Source of the DNA: Betaproteobacteria bacterium TMED156
Lineage (GTDB): Bacteria; Pseudomonadota; Gammaproteobacteria; Burkholderiales; Burkholderiaceae_A
NCBI GenBank assembly: GCA_002171155.1
Contig: NHHF01000106.1
Span: 1-10,505 of the forward strand
Direction: 5' to 3'
Length of the DNA: 10,505 bases
Below are positions 1-6,713 of the stretch, piece after piece; the stretch's first letter is position 1, and every line of letters begins with the position of its first letter. The position numbers and the translations under genes were made by a program. The notes beneath the pieces are model-generated. The model searched no databases, had not been told where the DNA came from, and saw only the letters and a program-made list of their open reading frames with translations.

Positions 1-508
1 TTGAATCTTTAACTGTATCTGGAGAGAGTACGTCCTCACTTTGCTCGGCAAGATCGGGAGCTGTTTTAAAACCTAAAATCGAGCTTAGTACCTTAAATTC
101 AGCATCAACATCTGGATGATTAGGAAATCTCTCATGTGCATCAATACATATACTTAAAGCTTCAGCATGCTCTAAATCGCAACGAAGAGCACGTATTAGC
201 ATAATAAAACTGTAAGGCGTAGCATTCACACCTTGTTGATCAATTAGTGTTCTCAACAGAGAGGATGCTATTCCCCAATCTTGTCTTTGCATTGCCATCA
301 AGCTTGCAATTGCTAATATATCTTCACTTTCTGGATACAATGCTAAGCCAGCTTCTACTAAAGCTTCTGCTAAGATTGTTTTATGTTCAGCAACTAAACC
401 AGAAATTGCTTCCCTTATTTCTTGCGGAGAATAATTTGACACCTCCTTGGTAGTCATCATTTTCCCAACAGTCGCCTGTTTTATTGTTTCATCACTTAAC
501 CTGTTCAT
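1..508 (-). CDS. TPR-like repeat protein, 5' part only (runs off left edge)
   Basis: The minus strand is open from an ATG at 506-508 to the left edge, giving 169 residues with no stop, so the gene is cut by the window and its C-terminus is unknown. An AGGGAG ribosome binding site (514-519) sits 5 bases before the ATG. After about 40 residues of polar N-terminus, the sequence shows paired helices with TPR-like spacing: roughly residues 43-62 (ending ALYPES), 64-90 (ending RTLID), 97-110, and 112-132 (ending RFPNHPD). The 'ALxLYPES' and 'xERFPNHPD' endings are typical of TPR second helices. There is no signal peptide. TPR proteins are scaffolds for protein contacts; nothing visible gives a specific role. 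A sigma-54 promoter match lies upstream, and the neighbours are flagellar, so a role in flagellar modification or assembly is an inference. It diverges from another TPR-containing gene. Confidence 0.8.
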   Translation of the reverse strand, partial: MNRLSDETIKQATVGKMMTTKEVSNYSPQEIREAISGLVAEHKTILAEALVEAGLALYPESEDILAIASLMAMQRQDWGIASSLLRTLIDQQGVNATPYSFIMLIRALRCDLEHAEALSICIDAHERFPNHPDVDAEFKVLSSILGFKTAPDLAEQSEDVLSPDTVKDS

Positions 509-513
509 TTCTA

Positions 514-519
514 CTCCCT
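514..519 (-). promoter_or_regulatory. Ribosome binding site of the partial TPR-like gene
   Basis: On the minus strand AGGGAG lies 5 bases before the ATG at 506-508. It supports this start for a gene whose stop codon lies outside the window. Confidence 0.7.
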
Positions 520-549
520 GATATAAAGAACTATTGAATACGTTTTCTA

Positions 550-567
550 AAGCAAGAGAGATGCCAG
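550..567 (-). promoter_or_regulatory. Candidate sigma-54 (RpoN) promoter for the partial TPR-like gene
   Basis: The minus strand reads CTGGCATCTCTCTTGCTT. This matches the sigma-54 consensus TGGCAC-N5-TTGC(A/T) at all but one core base, and exactly 10 bases separate the invariant GG (-24) and GC (-12). The predicted start is near 540, giving a leader of about 30 bases before the AGGGAG and ATG at 508. Sigma-54 drives mid-hierarchy flagellar operons in many gammaproteobacteria, which fits the flagellar neighbourhood. No enhancer site for an FlrC/FleR-type activator was identified. Confidence 0.65.
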
Positions 568-635
568 TTTTAAAATTCAGTTTTTTAATTTGATCTTATG
601 ATTTAAGGAGTGAAACAGGTTAAACTAATTCCTGT

Positions 636-2339
636 ATGGGCAAAGGAAAACAAAAAAATAGAATACCCTCGCAAAGAAGAGCATCTAAACTCGCTCCAAA
701 AAAAGTTCATGAATCAGTAGATTCAATAAACGCACCAGCTTTCGACAAGAATAATTCCTTCCAGGTCGCGCTAAACAATAAAGATTTTGAACTTGCTAAA
801 AAAATATTAGCTGAAAGTTCCAAAAATATGCCTGAGTGGCGACGTTTAAATCTAGAGGGCCTGATTACAATTAGTCAGGGAGACTTGGTTGCAACTGAAA
901 GAATTCTTCTCAGATCACTTAGATATCCAGAGGTTGGAGTTAAGCCGTATAAAAATCTAGTTTCCGTATATAGCCAAATGGGAAGGTTAAGAGACGCCTT
1001 ACCTTTAGCCGAAAAGGCACATAACATGGAGCCAGATAGTCTCGAAATTGGATTGCTTTATATTAACTGTCTGCTTGATTTAGCCAAAGCTGATGATGTT
1101 ATAAGAGTTGCTGATAAATTGCTGATTAAAAATAAAAATCAGAGACAACTCATGTTAGCAAAAGCATCGGGACTAAGAGCTGGTTTTAGGCCTGATGAAT
1201 CAACTCTTTTAGTAGACGAAATTCTTGAACTCTATCCCAATGATGCTACTGCAATGAGATTAAAAGCTGATATTTTGGGAGATAAAGATTCAGTTGCTGC
1301 AGTGGAAATTTACAATAAAGCCCAAGCGATTGTATTGAAGGAGAGAAAAAAACCTGATATTGCAATGAACTGGAATTCAAGTCTTCATCACTTAAGAACT
1401 CGTGATTTCAAGAAAGGATGGGAGTACTGGGAACTTGGATTTGACAAAGCTGTTGGAACAATGGGTAGAAATCTAATTCCACAAGTGAAAGTTCTTCCTA
1501 GGGCTGATCTTCTTGATAAATTTGACCCTGAAAAATGGACACTCATTTGTGTTGAGCAAGGCATTGGTGACCAAATTTTATTTTTAAGTGCAATGGAAGA
1601 TGCAATTGCGGAATTTAAAAATTTATTTTTTATTTGTGAAGCGAGAATGAAACCAATTATCAGTCGTTCGTTTCCCGACCTTCAAGTCGGCTTGCCTGGT
1701 TTGCTTGAGTCATGGCCTCTTACAAGTATCGAAAAAAACGGTTTCATACCGTTAGGAAGTTTGCCTGGTAGATACAGACCTACTATTGAAAGTTTTACAA
1801 ATTATAAAAAATCATTCATTCAAGTAAATGGGGATTTGTACGTTCAATATCATAAGCAATTAAGAGATATGGCTAAAGGAAGACCTGTTGTGGGTATTTC
1901 ATGGAAAGGAGGTTTTTGGGAGTCACAAAAAAAAGCAAAAGCTCTTGGAATTGAAAACTGGTTTCCAATTTTTGAAAGAGGAGCTTTATGTGTAAATCTA
2001 CAATACGGTAACACCTCTGAAGATGAACAACTTATTAAAGATAAAGGGTTTGAATTCGTAACTTTTCCTCAGATTGATTACAAAGTAAAACTCGACGATT
2101 GGTTGGCAATTGCTGCCGCTTGTGACGGAATTATCTCCGTCTCAACTGCCCTTGTCCACTTTGCTGGTGCATGTGGTCAAAAAGTTGGAATTGTAATGCC
2201 TGAACCTCAAGGGCCATGGATACTTGGTATTGATGACGAGTGGTCAATTGCATATCCGAACGTTGCTATTTTTAGGCGGAATAGAGAAGAATCAGTCAGA
2301 GATTTAGTTGACAGAGTTGCTAAGGTGATTGTCACTTGA
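636..2339 (+). CDS. TPR protein with C-terminal glycosyltransferase-like domain
   Basis: 567 residues. After a basic N-terminus (1-25, many K and R), residues 40-235 form a TPR-like helical array; clear units end at HNMEPDS (129-135) and ELYPNDA (198-204). The C-terminal half (about 300-550) has the motif series of TPR proteins carrying a GT-B, heptosyltransferase/SPINDLY-like domain: EQGIGDQILFLSAM (307-320), VGISWKGG (419-426), VNLQYG (453-458), and a DDW...ISVSTALVHFAGACG...VMP block (487-521) that would lie at the nucleotide-sugar site. Proteins of this type often sit in flagellar clusters and are candidates for O-glycosylating flagellin Ser/Thr; that role here is inferred from context. 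The ATG is the only sensible start, because an in-frame stop lies at 621-623. It has no close Shine-Dalgarno; AAGGAG at 605-610 is 25 bases away. The stop overlaps the next gene's start. A catalytically inactive or binding-only protein cannot be excluded. Confidence 0.8.
   Translation: MGKGKQKNRIPSQRRASKLAPKKVHESVDSINAPAFDKNNSFQVALNNKDFELAKKILAESSKNMPEWRRLNLEGLITISQGDLVATERILLRSLRYPEVGVKPYKNLVSVYSQMGRLRDALPLAEKAHNMEPDSLEIGLLYINCLLDLAKADDVIRVADKLLIKNKNQRQLMLAKASGLRAGFRPDESTLLVDEILELYPNDATAMRLKADILGDKDSVAAVEIYNKAQAIVLKERKKPDIAMNWNSSLHHLRTRDFKKGWEYWELGFDKAVGTMGRNLIPQVKVLPRADLLDKFDPEKWTLICVEQGIGDQILFLSAMEDAIAEFKNLFFICEARMKPIISRSFPDLQVGLPGLLESWPLTSIEKNGFIPLGSLPGRYRPTIESFTNYKKSFIQVNGDLYVQYHKQLRDMAKGRPVVGISWKGGFWESQKKAKALGIENWFPIFERGALCVNLQYGNTSEDEQLIKDKGFEFVTFPQIDYKVKLDDWLAIAAACDGIISVSTALVHFAGACGQKVGIVMPEPQGPWILGIDDEWSIAYPNVAIFRRNREESVRDLVDRVAKVIVT
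2322..2338 (+). promoter_or_regulatory. Ribosome binding site and coupled TTG start of the 202-residue gene
   Basis: AAGGTGA (2322-2328) precedes a TTG (2336-2338) by 7 bases. The TTG overlaps the upstream TGA stop (2337-2339) as TTGA, an arrangement typical of translational coupling. The reading frame has a stop at 2321-2323 and no other start codon before the TTG, and the encoded protein has no internal methionine. This non-standard start is therefore well supported. Confidence 0.7.
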
Positions 2340-2944
2340 GTTCATACAGCGATCCATTTATCACTTTGAAAAATATTACCTTGACACAATTTGAGGGTGC
2401 CAGGGATATACCAGCATCAATTGATATAATTGTAGACGATCCTAACAAGTACGACATTCAGACAAGAACAATATTACAAAAAATACATGCAATCCTTACT
2501 AACTTTAGATTACCAAAAATTGCTGTTGCCATTGGTCCGAGAGAATGCAGTGTTTTTAATACAATTTTGACCTTTCTGCATGGTGATAAAAAAAGTAGAG
2601 TAGTTTTTTTTGGTCATGATCCTAAAGAATTTCAAAAAGACACAAAAATTACAAGAGAGGTACTGAAAAATTACCCAATTAATTTTGCCACTTCAGAAAG
2701 TGATCTGTGTAGAACTTTACTTCAACAAGACGCTTTTATCGTTGGTGTGTTTTCAGCTAAGGCAGTCAATGAAGTTCGTGAAGTTTTAGATGCATTTTCA
2801 AATGATAAAAGTGGGGTTTTATTCGTTCAAAACTACTCGCGACTCGATAGTCCAAGCCATCACCTATACGCTGTAGAGAGAAGTCTAAGGTTACTTGAAC
2901 TTCCTGATGGTTCCGGTGAATGTTATTCAATTAAAACCAAATAA
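2336..2944 (+). CDS. Unrecognised 202-residue protein, possibly a degenerate Rossmann/methyltransferase-like fold
   Basis: I do not recognise this family. It is the second gene of a coupled operon with the TPR/glycosyltransferase-like gene and uses a TTG start. Alternating hydrophobic strands and helices suggest an alpha/beta fold: KIAVAIG followed by PRECSVF (61-74), RVVFFGHDP (88-96), DAFIVGVFSAKAVNEV (132-147) and GVLFVQNY (160-167). Their order and spacing resemble class I SAM-dependent methyltransferases of the Methyltransf_24 or cephalosporin-hydroxylase type, where the third block would read 'IDGDH' and the last 'GG...HDY'. The acidic residues expected there are missing, and the glycine-rich motif I is poor, so an active methyltransferase is doubtful. 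There is no signal peptide or membrane segment. Coupling to the upstream gene suggests the two products act together or in stoichiometry, possibly in flagellin modification; this is inference. Confidence 0.7.
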   Translation: MSSYSDPFITLKNITLTQFEGARDIPASIDIIVDDPNKYDIQTRTILQKIHAILTNFRLPKIAVAIGPRECSVFNTILTFLHGDKKSRVVFFGHDPKEFQKDTKITREVLKNYPINFATSESDLCRTLLQQDAFIVGVFSAKAVNEVREVLDAFSNDKSGVLFVQNYSRLDSPSHHLYAVERSLRLLELPDGSGECYSIKTK

Positions 2945-2967
2945 AAAAAAACCCCGGCGAACCGGGG
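2941..2967 (-). terminator. Rho-independent terminator of the 1158-residue flagellin gene
   Basis: On the minus strand an 8-bp stem AACCCCGG/CCGGGGTT closes on a stable UUCG tetraloop (2958-2961) and runs into a long T tract (complement of the A run at 2943-2951). It begins about 36 bases after the flagellin stop at 3006. On the plus strand the stem is followed only by TTAAAG, so it is a poor terminator for the convergent operon ending at 2944, whose transcripts may run antisense into the flagellin 3' end. Confidence 0.9.
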
Positions 2968-3005
2968 TTAAAGTGGCTATGGAGAAAATTACAAATTTAC
3001 TTCTA

Positions 3006-6000
3006 TTACTGCAACAACTGCAGAACTAACTGAGGTTGCTGATTGGCTTGCGCAAGCATTGCTGTTGCTGCCTGAGAAATGATCTGAGTTCTTGCTAACT
3101 CTGAAGTCTCCTTCGCATAATCTGTATCACGGATTCGACTCTGAGCTGCACCAGTACTGGTTACAATATTTGATAAATTATCTATTGTATGAACCAGTCT
3201 ATTTTGGATCGCACCCAAATTTGACCTCTCAGCTTGAACATAATCAAGAGCAGAATCTATAGCTGTCAAAGCTGTTTGCGCACCTGTACTTGAGGTAACA
3301 CTTATTTCAGCGATTGAAGTAGACCCTCCGCCTGAGAGTGAACTACCAGTGTTAGATGAACTACTGGATGAAGATGTTGACGATGTTCCGTCATATCCTG
3401 CAACTGCTCCTGTTCCATCCAAAGCTTGAGCGTCTCCCATGCCTGAACCTGGGGTCCATCTTCCAGTTTTACCTGTAGCAGACGTAAATTCCTGAAGAAT
3501 AATCGAGCCACCATCATCTCGCTTGAAGAAGACATTGCCATCAGTATCCATAGTAACACTGATACCAGAACCAATTAGTGACTCCTCGATCGCTTCGACA
3601 AATTTGTCTGTACTTTTGCTGTTACTTATGTCAACAACTGTTTGAGCCATAGTGTAACTCTGAGTACCATCAGAAATCTTAAGGCCGAATAAGTCATCCC
3701 CCTCAATATTCAGTGTAGCTGTAGTTGGTACCCCTGCAGTTCCATCGGCAGTTGCGAATAACTGCTTGTCATGATTTTGGAATTTGAGAGCAATAGTATC
3801 ACCTTGATCGTCTCTTCCAGGTGTTAAAGTTGCAGTCAAGTCTTTATGAGTATTGGCTGTAACAAATCCACCAATATTTACTTCACCACCATCCCTCTGT
3901 AAGATCGTGATTTCTCGTCCTGACACTTCATATTCAAATACATTGCTACCATGAACAGCATTCAATGATGTCATCAATGTATCCAATTTTCCTTTTAATG
4001 TTGAGGAATCAAAATCAAGTGATGCATCATAAGATACTGCATTAAGCATGGCCGCACTTGCGTTAGAAGCTGCTGCACTACTCAAATACAAACCATTTAC
4101 TTGGAAGTTAAAGGCTGCGTCATCCTCGCTCAAAGTTACTTTAACTTCTGTAGCATTTCTAACGTCCCCTTGAGCTATTGCGGAATCACGTCTGACCTCA
4201 TAATTCTTGTTTGAAGGACCACTTACAAATTCATCTAACAAAGGTCCTATTCCCAAGTGAGCTAAGTTGTTAGCTGATACATCATAACCAAATCCGAGTG
4301 ACCTTCCCGCTGGATCCCTGAAGACTAACTCAGCTGTATCTGCATCATAAGTGACTGTTATTGAAGAAACGTCTGATGTTGCAACAATACTTCCACCATG
4401 AAGACCAGCTTTGTTAGGGTCAATAATGTGTGGTGCAATTCCTGCACTAATTGCTGCTTGAGCACTTGCTGCAAAAACAGCTCCACTCGTTAAACCAGCT
4501 GTTGTTGCACCTGCAGATCCTTGAACAGAGATAACCAGATCTACAGATTGTGTTACCCCGTCAATGGAGAAGATGAATCTATTTGTATTTGTTGCTGACA
4601 AATCTTGGCCGAATGAACCAGTATTCATCTTCACACGCATCTCTGAATAATATGCATTTTTATCAGCAAGGATTACTCCAGCTCCAGGCTCATTTCCTGG
4701 GGTAACTGTCAAATAACCGGACTGACTACTGAATCCATCATCCTGACCACCACCTCTGAAGTCCTCTACAGCAATTGCTCTTCCTGCATTATTGGTAATG
4801 TTTAACCTGTTACCGTTAAAGGTTACGTCGAACTCATTAACGTTAAATGATGAATCTGTACCGGCTAGGGTTACCATTCCTGCTGACAATTGTGCTAAAA
4901 CATCGTCTCTAATTTTATTTTGATCAACTACCGTGTGAACATTTAGAGCAGAAGAGACAAAGTTGGCATAAACATCGCCATCACCGTTCGTAATATTAAA
5001 GGCATATGTTGCCGAAGAAGTTGAATTTCCATCTTGATCGGAAAAGACTATCTCGAGAGAAGTTTTTTCTACATTCCCAGTATAAGTTGCAGTTGCCTGA
5101 GTATTCATGTTTAAAGTGGCTGTTGCAAGCAGTACTGGTTCATTTAAACCATCAGTTTGAGAATCATCCACTACATTGAACACAACTGCGCTACTTGCAC
5201 CCGCTGAAAAACCTGATAATGCAACTTTTCCACCTGCAGTATTTGTGACCTTTAAGGTACTGCCTTCCCACTCAGCAGTTATGTTATTTCTAGTGGTCTC
5301 TCTGGCCAATACACCGCCATTGTTAAGAGAATCAGTTCCGAATAACGTACCGTCACCAGCTCCTTGAGAAAGTTTAATTCTTCGTCCCTCTTGGTCCTCA
5401 ATATTTAGACCTCCTGCAAGGTTAGCACTTGCACCAACCCTAGAATCAAACAATCTCTCTAATTCGTTGTCCATTGCAGTAATAACCTGAGCTACTGTTA
5501 CAGCTGAGTTAGTTACTGCTGCGTTAGAGAGTAATCTGTCTTTCAGATCTACTTGGACAGTAGCACCACCATCTACAGAAATTGCAAATTTGACTTTTCC
5601 GAAATTCTCAGAGTTTGTCAAGTCAAGAGAAGCTGCAATCTCAGACGAAAAGTTAGTTGATCCAGAAGCTATTGTGTCTGTTTGGGCTGTTTGTCCCGAT
5701 AAATTTAAAGCAGCAAGGAATGCATCCTTACTTAATTGATTAGTCATATCAACAGTTAGATCAGTAACTTGTGCTGTCAAACCTGAAATATCATCGACAA
5801 GTTTGAAACTGTAATTATCTGTACCAGAACTGTTCAAAAACTCCATATTTACAACAGTCTGCTCTGGAGCAGTGCCCTCGGCTTTAGCACCAGCGACACT
5901 CTCAGTAGTACTTGATGTACTCGATGTACCGGTTGTACTTGAGGTTGACTGGCTTGCAGAATTTGATGTAGCAACTCCTAAAGCGCCGGAATTCATGCTA

Positions 6001-6482
6001 CCGATTGATACATTCATAATCTGATTACTGTTGGAACCTATTTGGAAAACTTTGCTAGCATAGCTACCGTCCAATACGTTTATAGAGTTAAATTGGGTTG
6101 TATTTGCAACTCTATCTATTTCGGCGGCCAACTGATCAACCTCGTCTTGAAGATAACGGCGATCTTGAGCGCTGTTTGTATCATTGGCAGCTTGAAGGGC
6201 AAGTTCACGCATTCTCTGTAGCATAGTAGTAACTTCTTGCATCGCACCTTCAGCAGTCTCTGTTAACGAAACTGTGTCGTATGCGTTTTTGACTGCCATA
6301 TTTAAGCCATTAATTTGCGATTGCATTCTTGTACTAATGGCTAAACCAGCTGCGTCGTCTTTTGCGGCGTTAATTTTGTTGCCTGTCGACAACCGCTGCA
6401 TGGCAGTCGACAAGTTTCTGTTATTGATATTCAATGAGTCTTGAGAAATCAATGACTTGAGGTTGGTATTAATGACTGACAT
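3006..6482 (-). CDS. fliC: Giant flagellin (1158 residues), paralog A
   Basis: Filament subunit of the flagellum, secreted by the flagellar export apparatus. The N-terminal D0/D1 region (1-170) has the flagellin signature MSVINTN, RLSTGNKINAAKDDAAGLAI (30-49), TAEGAMQEV (76-84) and QRMRELALQ (89-97, the TLR5-contact stretch of gamma/beta flagellins). The C-terminal D1/D0 region (about 1057-1158) has AIDSALDYVQAERSNLGAIQNRL, DTDYAKE and the terminal coil ending QQPQLVLQLLQ. Between them lie a Ser/Thr linker (171-205), a central region of about 810 residues, and a second Ser-rich linker (1032-1056). The centre appears built of repeated alpha/beta modules and has no HExxH, so it is not a flagellinolysin. 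There are no cysteines. Most flagellins are 270-550 residues, so this is exceptionally large. AGGAG (6491-6495) sits 8 bases before the ATG. It is a full-length paralog of the gene immediately upstream. Confidence 0.96.
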   Translation of the reverse strand: MSVINTNLKSLISQDSLNINNRNLSTAMQRLSTGNKINAAKDDAAGLAISTRMQSQINGLNMAVKNAYDTVSLTETAEGAMQEVTTMLQRMRELALQAANDTNSAQDRRYLQDEVDQLAAEIDRVANTTQFNSINVLDGSYASKVFQIGSNSNQIMNVSIGSMNSGALGVATSNSASQSTSSTTGTSSTSSTTESVAGAKAEGTAPEQTVVNMEFLNSSGTDNYSFKLVDDISGLTAQVTDLTVDMTNQLSKDAFLAALNLSGQTAQTDTIASGSTNFSSEIAASLDLTNSENFGKVKFAISVDGGATVQVDLKDRLLSNAAVTNSAVTVAQVITAMDNELERLFDSRVGASANLAGGLNIEDQEGRRIKLSQGAGDGTLFGTDSLNNGGVLARETTRNNITAEWEGSTLKVTNTAGGKVALSGFSAGASSAVVFNVVDDSQTDGLNEPVLLATATLNMNTQATATYTGNVEKTSLEIVFSDQDGNSTSSATYAFNITNGDGDVYANFVSSALNVHTVVDQNKIRDDVLAQLSAGMVTLAGTDSSFNVNEFDVTFNGNRLNITNNAGRAIAVEDFRGGGQDDGFSSQSGYLTVTPGNEPGAGVILADKNAYYSEMRVKMNTGSFGQDLSATNTNRFIFSIDGVTQSVDLVISVQGSAGATTAGLTSGAVFAASAQAAISAGIAPHIIDPNKAGLHGGSIVATSDVSSITVTYDADTAELVFRDPAGRSLGFGYDVSANNLAHLGIGPLLDEFVSGPSNKNYEVRRDSAIAQGDVRNATEVKVTLSEDDAAFNFQVNGLYLSSAAASNASAAMLNAVSYDASLDFDSSTLKGKLDTLMTSLNAVHGSNVFEYEVSGREITILQRDGGEVNIGGFVTANTHKDLTATLTPGRDDQGDTIALKFQNHDKQLFATADGTAGVPTTATLNIEGDDLFGLKISDGTQSYTMAQTVVDISNSKSTDKFVEAIEESLIGSGISVTMDTDGNVFFKRDDGGSIILQEFTSATGKTGRWTPGSGMGDAQALDGTGAVAGYDGTSSTSSSSSSSNTGSSLSGGGSTSIAEISVTSSTGAQTALTAIDSALDYVQAERSNLGAIQNRLVHTIDNLSNIVTSTGAAQSRIRDTDYAKETSELARTQIISQAATAMLAQANQQPQLVLQLLQ

Positions 6483-6490
6483 GTAACAAT

Positions 6491-6495
6491 CTCCT
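6491..6495 (-). promoter_or_regulatory. Ribosome binding site of flagellin paralog A
   Basis: Minus-strand AGGAG lies 8 bases before the ATG at 6480-6482. Strong initiation is expected for an abundant filament protein. Confidence 0.75.
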
Positions 6496-6557
6496 ATAAC
6501 TTAATCAGTTAATAAATGCAGAAATTAAATATTCCTGAATTTTCTTGTACGTTGAGG

Positions 6558-6584
6558 AGATCGTCTGGTTAAAGTTTTTCTTGA
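6558..6584 (-). promoter_or_regulatory. Weak candidate sigma-28 (FliA) promoter, proximal to flagellin paralog A
   Basis: The minus strand reads TCAAG-N14-GACGATCT, against the consensus TAAAG-N14/15-GCCGATAA (4 of 5 and 5 of 8 matches). The predicted start near 6552 gives a leader of about 70 bases. It lies downstream of the preceding gene's terminator, so it could feed flagellin A directly, but the -10 element is poor. A better match lies further upstream at 6682-6708. Confidence 0.35.
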
Positions 6585-6594
6585 CAAACTTTAA
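6569..6594. repeat. Perfect 9-bp inverted repeat upstream of flagellin paralog A
   Basis: TTAAAGTTT (6569-6577) and AAACTTTAA (6586-6594) are exact reverse complements separated by 8 bases. The repeat covers the -35 and spacer region of the proximal sigma-28-like site. It is AT-rich, lies upstream of the predicted start and has no terminator-like tail. It could be an operator for a dimeric regulator or only an AT-rich coincidence. Confidence 0.5.
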
Positions 6595-6633
6595 GAAATA
6601 ATTGTTTTTTTTTGCGAAAAGTGTTGTAAAAAT

Positions 6634-6658
6634 GAAAAACCCTGGAGTATATCCAGGG
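6634..6658 (-). terminator. Rho-independent terminator of the 1137-residue flagellin gene
   Basis: On the minus strand, 7-bp stem CCCTGGA/TCCAGGG with a 5-base loop (6647-6651) is followed by TTTTTC and more T-rich sequence. It lies about 55 bases after the stop at 6714 and before the gene for flagellin paralog A, which therefore probably needs its own promoter or read-through. It is weaker than the UUCG terminator at 2941-2967. Confidence 0.8.
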
Positions 6659-6681
6659 CTTCTCAAATTTACTCTTTAGAT

Positions 6682-6708
6682 TTATCGGAAATGTTTCCGA
6701 TTACTTTA
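6682..6708 (-). promoter_or_regulatory. Strong candidate sigma-28 (FliA) promoter in the 3' untranslated region of flagellin paralog B
   Basis: The minus strand reads TAAAG-N14-TCCGATAA. This matches all 5 bases of the -35 and 7 of 8 of the -10 of the sigma-28 consensus TAAAGTTT-N11-GCCGATAA, at exactly the consensus spacing. It begins 5 bases after the flagellin B stop codon, and the predicted start is near 6675. Transcripts would meet the terminator at 6634-6658 almost at once, so output would be either a very short RNA or a read-through message for flagellin A with a leader of about 190 bases. Confidence 0.55.
6684..6701. repeat. 8-bp inverted repeat overlapping the sigma-28 -10 element
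   Basis: ATCGGAAA (6684-6691) and TTTCCGAT (6694-6701) are perfect reverse complements around a 2-base centre. The palindrome overlaps the -10 element TCCGATAA of the candidate sigma-28 promoter, and two copies of CTTTAGA (6674-6680 and 6704-6710) flank it. As RNA it could be a small hairpin in the 3' untranslated region of the flagellin B message; as DNA it could be a protein-binding site. Confidence 0.5.
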
Positions 6709-6713
6709 GAGCA

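Noticed and set aside
247..453. Plus-strand open frame of 68 residues
   Set aside because: It lies inside the minus-strand TPR-like gene, which has a better protein pattern, a ribosome binding site and a promoter match; this frame is low-complexity and leucine-rich.
597..602. TATGAT as the -10 of a sigma-70 promoter for the plus-strand operon
   Set aside because: No recognisable -35 lies at 16-18 bases, and transcription would begin within the AAGGAG sequence; it is too weak to call.
3302..3574. Minus-strand open frame of 90 residues in another frame of the flagellin A gene
   Set aside because: It is an out-of-frame shadow of the flagellin coding sequence with no ribosome binding site of its own.
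5176..5367. Plus-strand open frame of 63 residues
   Set aside because: It is antisense to the flagellin A gene and follows its codon pattern; there is no supporting signal.
6581..6586. TTGACA on the plus strand as a sigma-70 -35 element
   Set aside because: No -10 element lies 16-18 bases downstream, and the only plus-strand sequence beyond is the end of a minus-strand gene.
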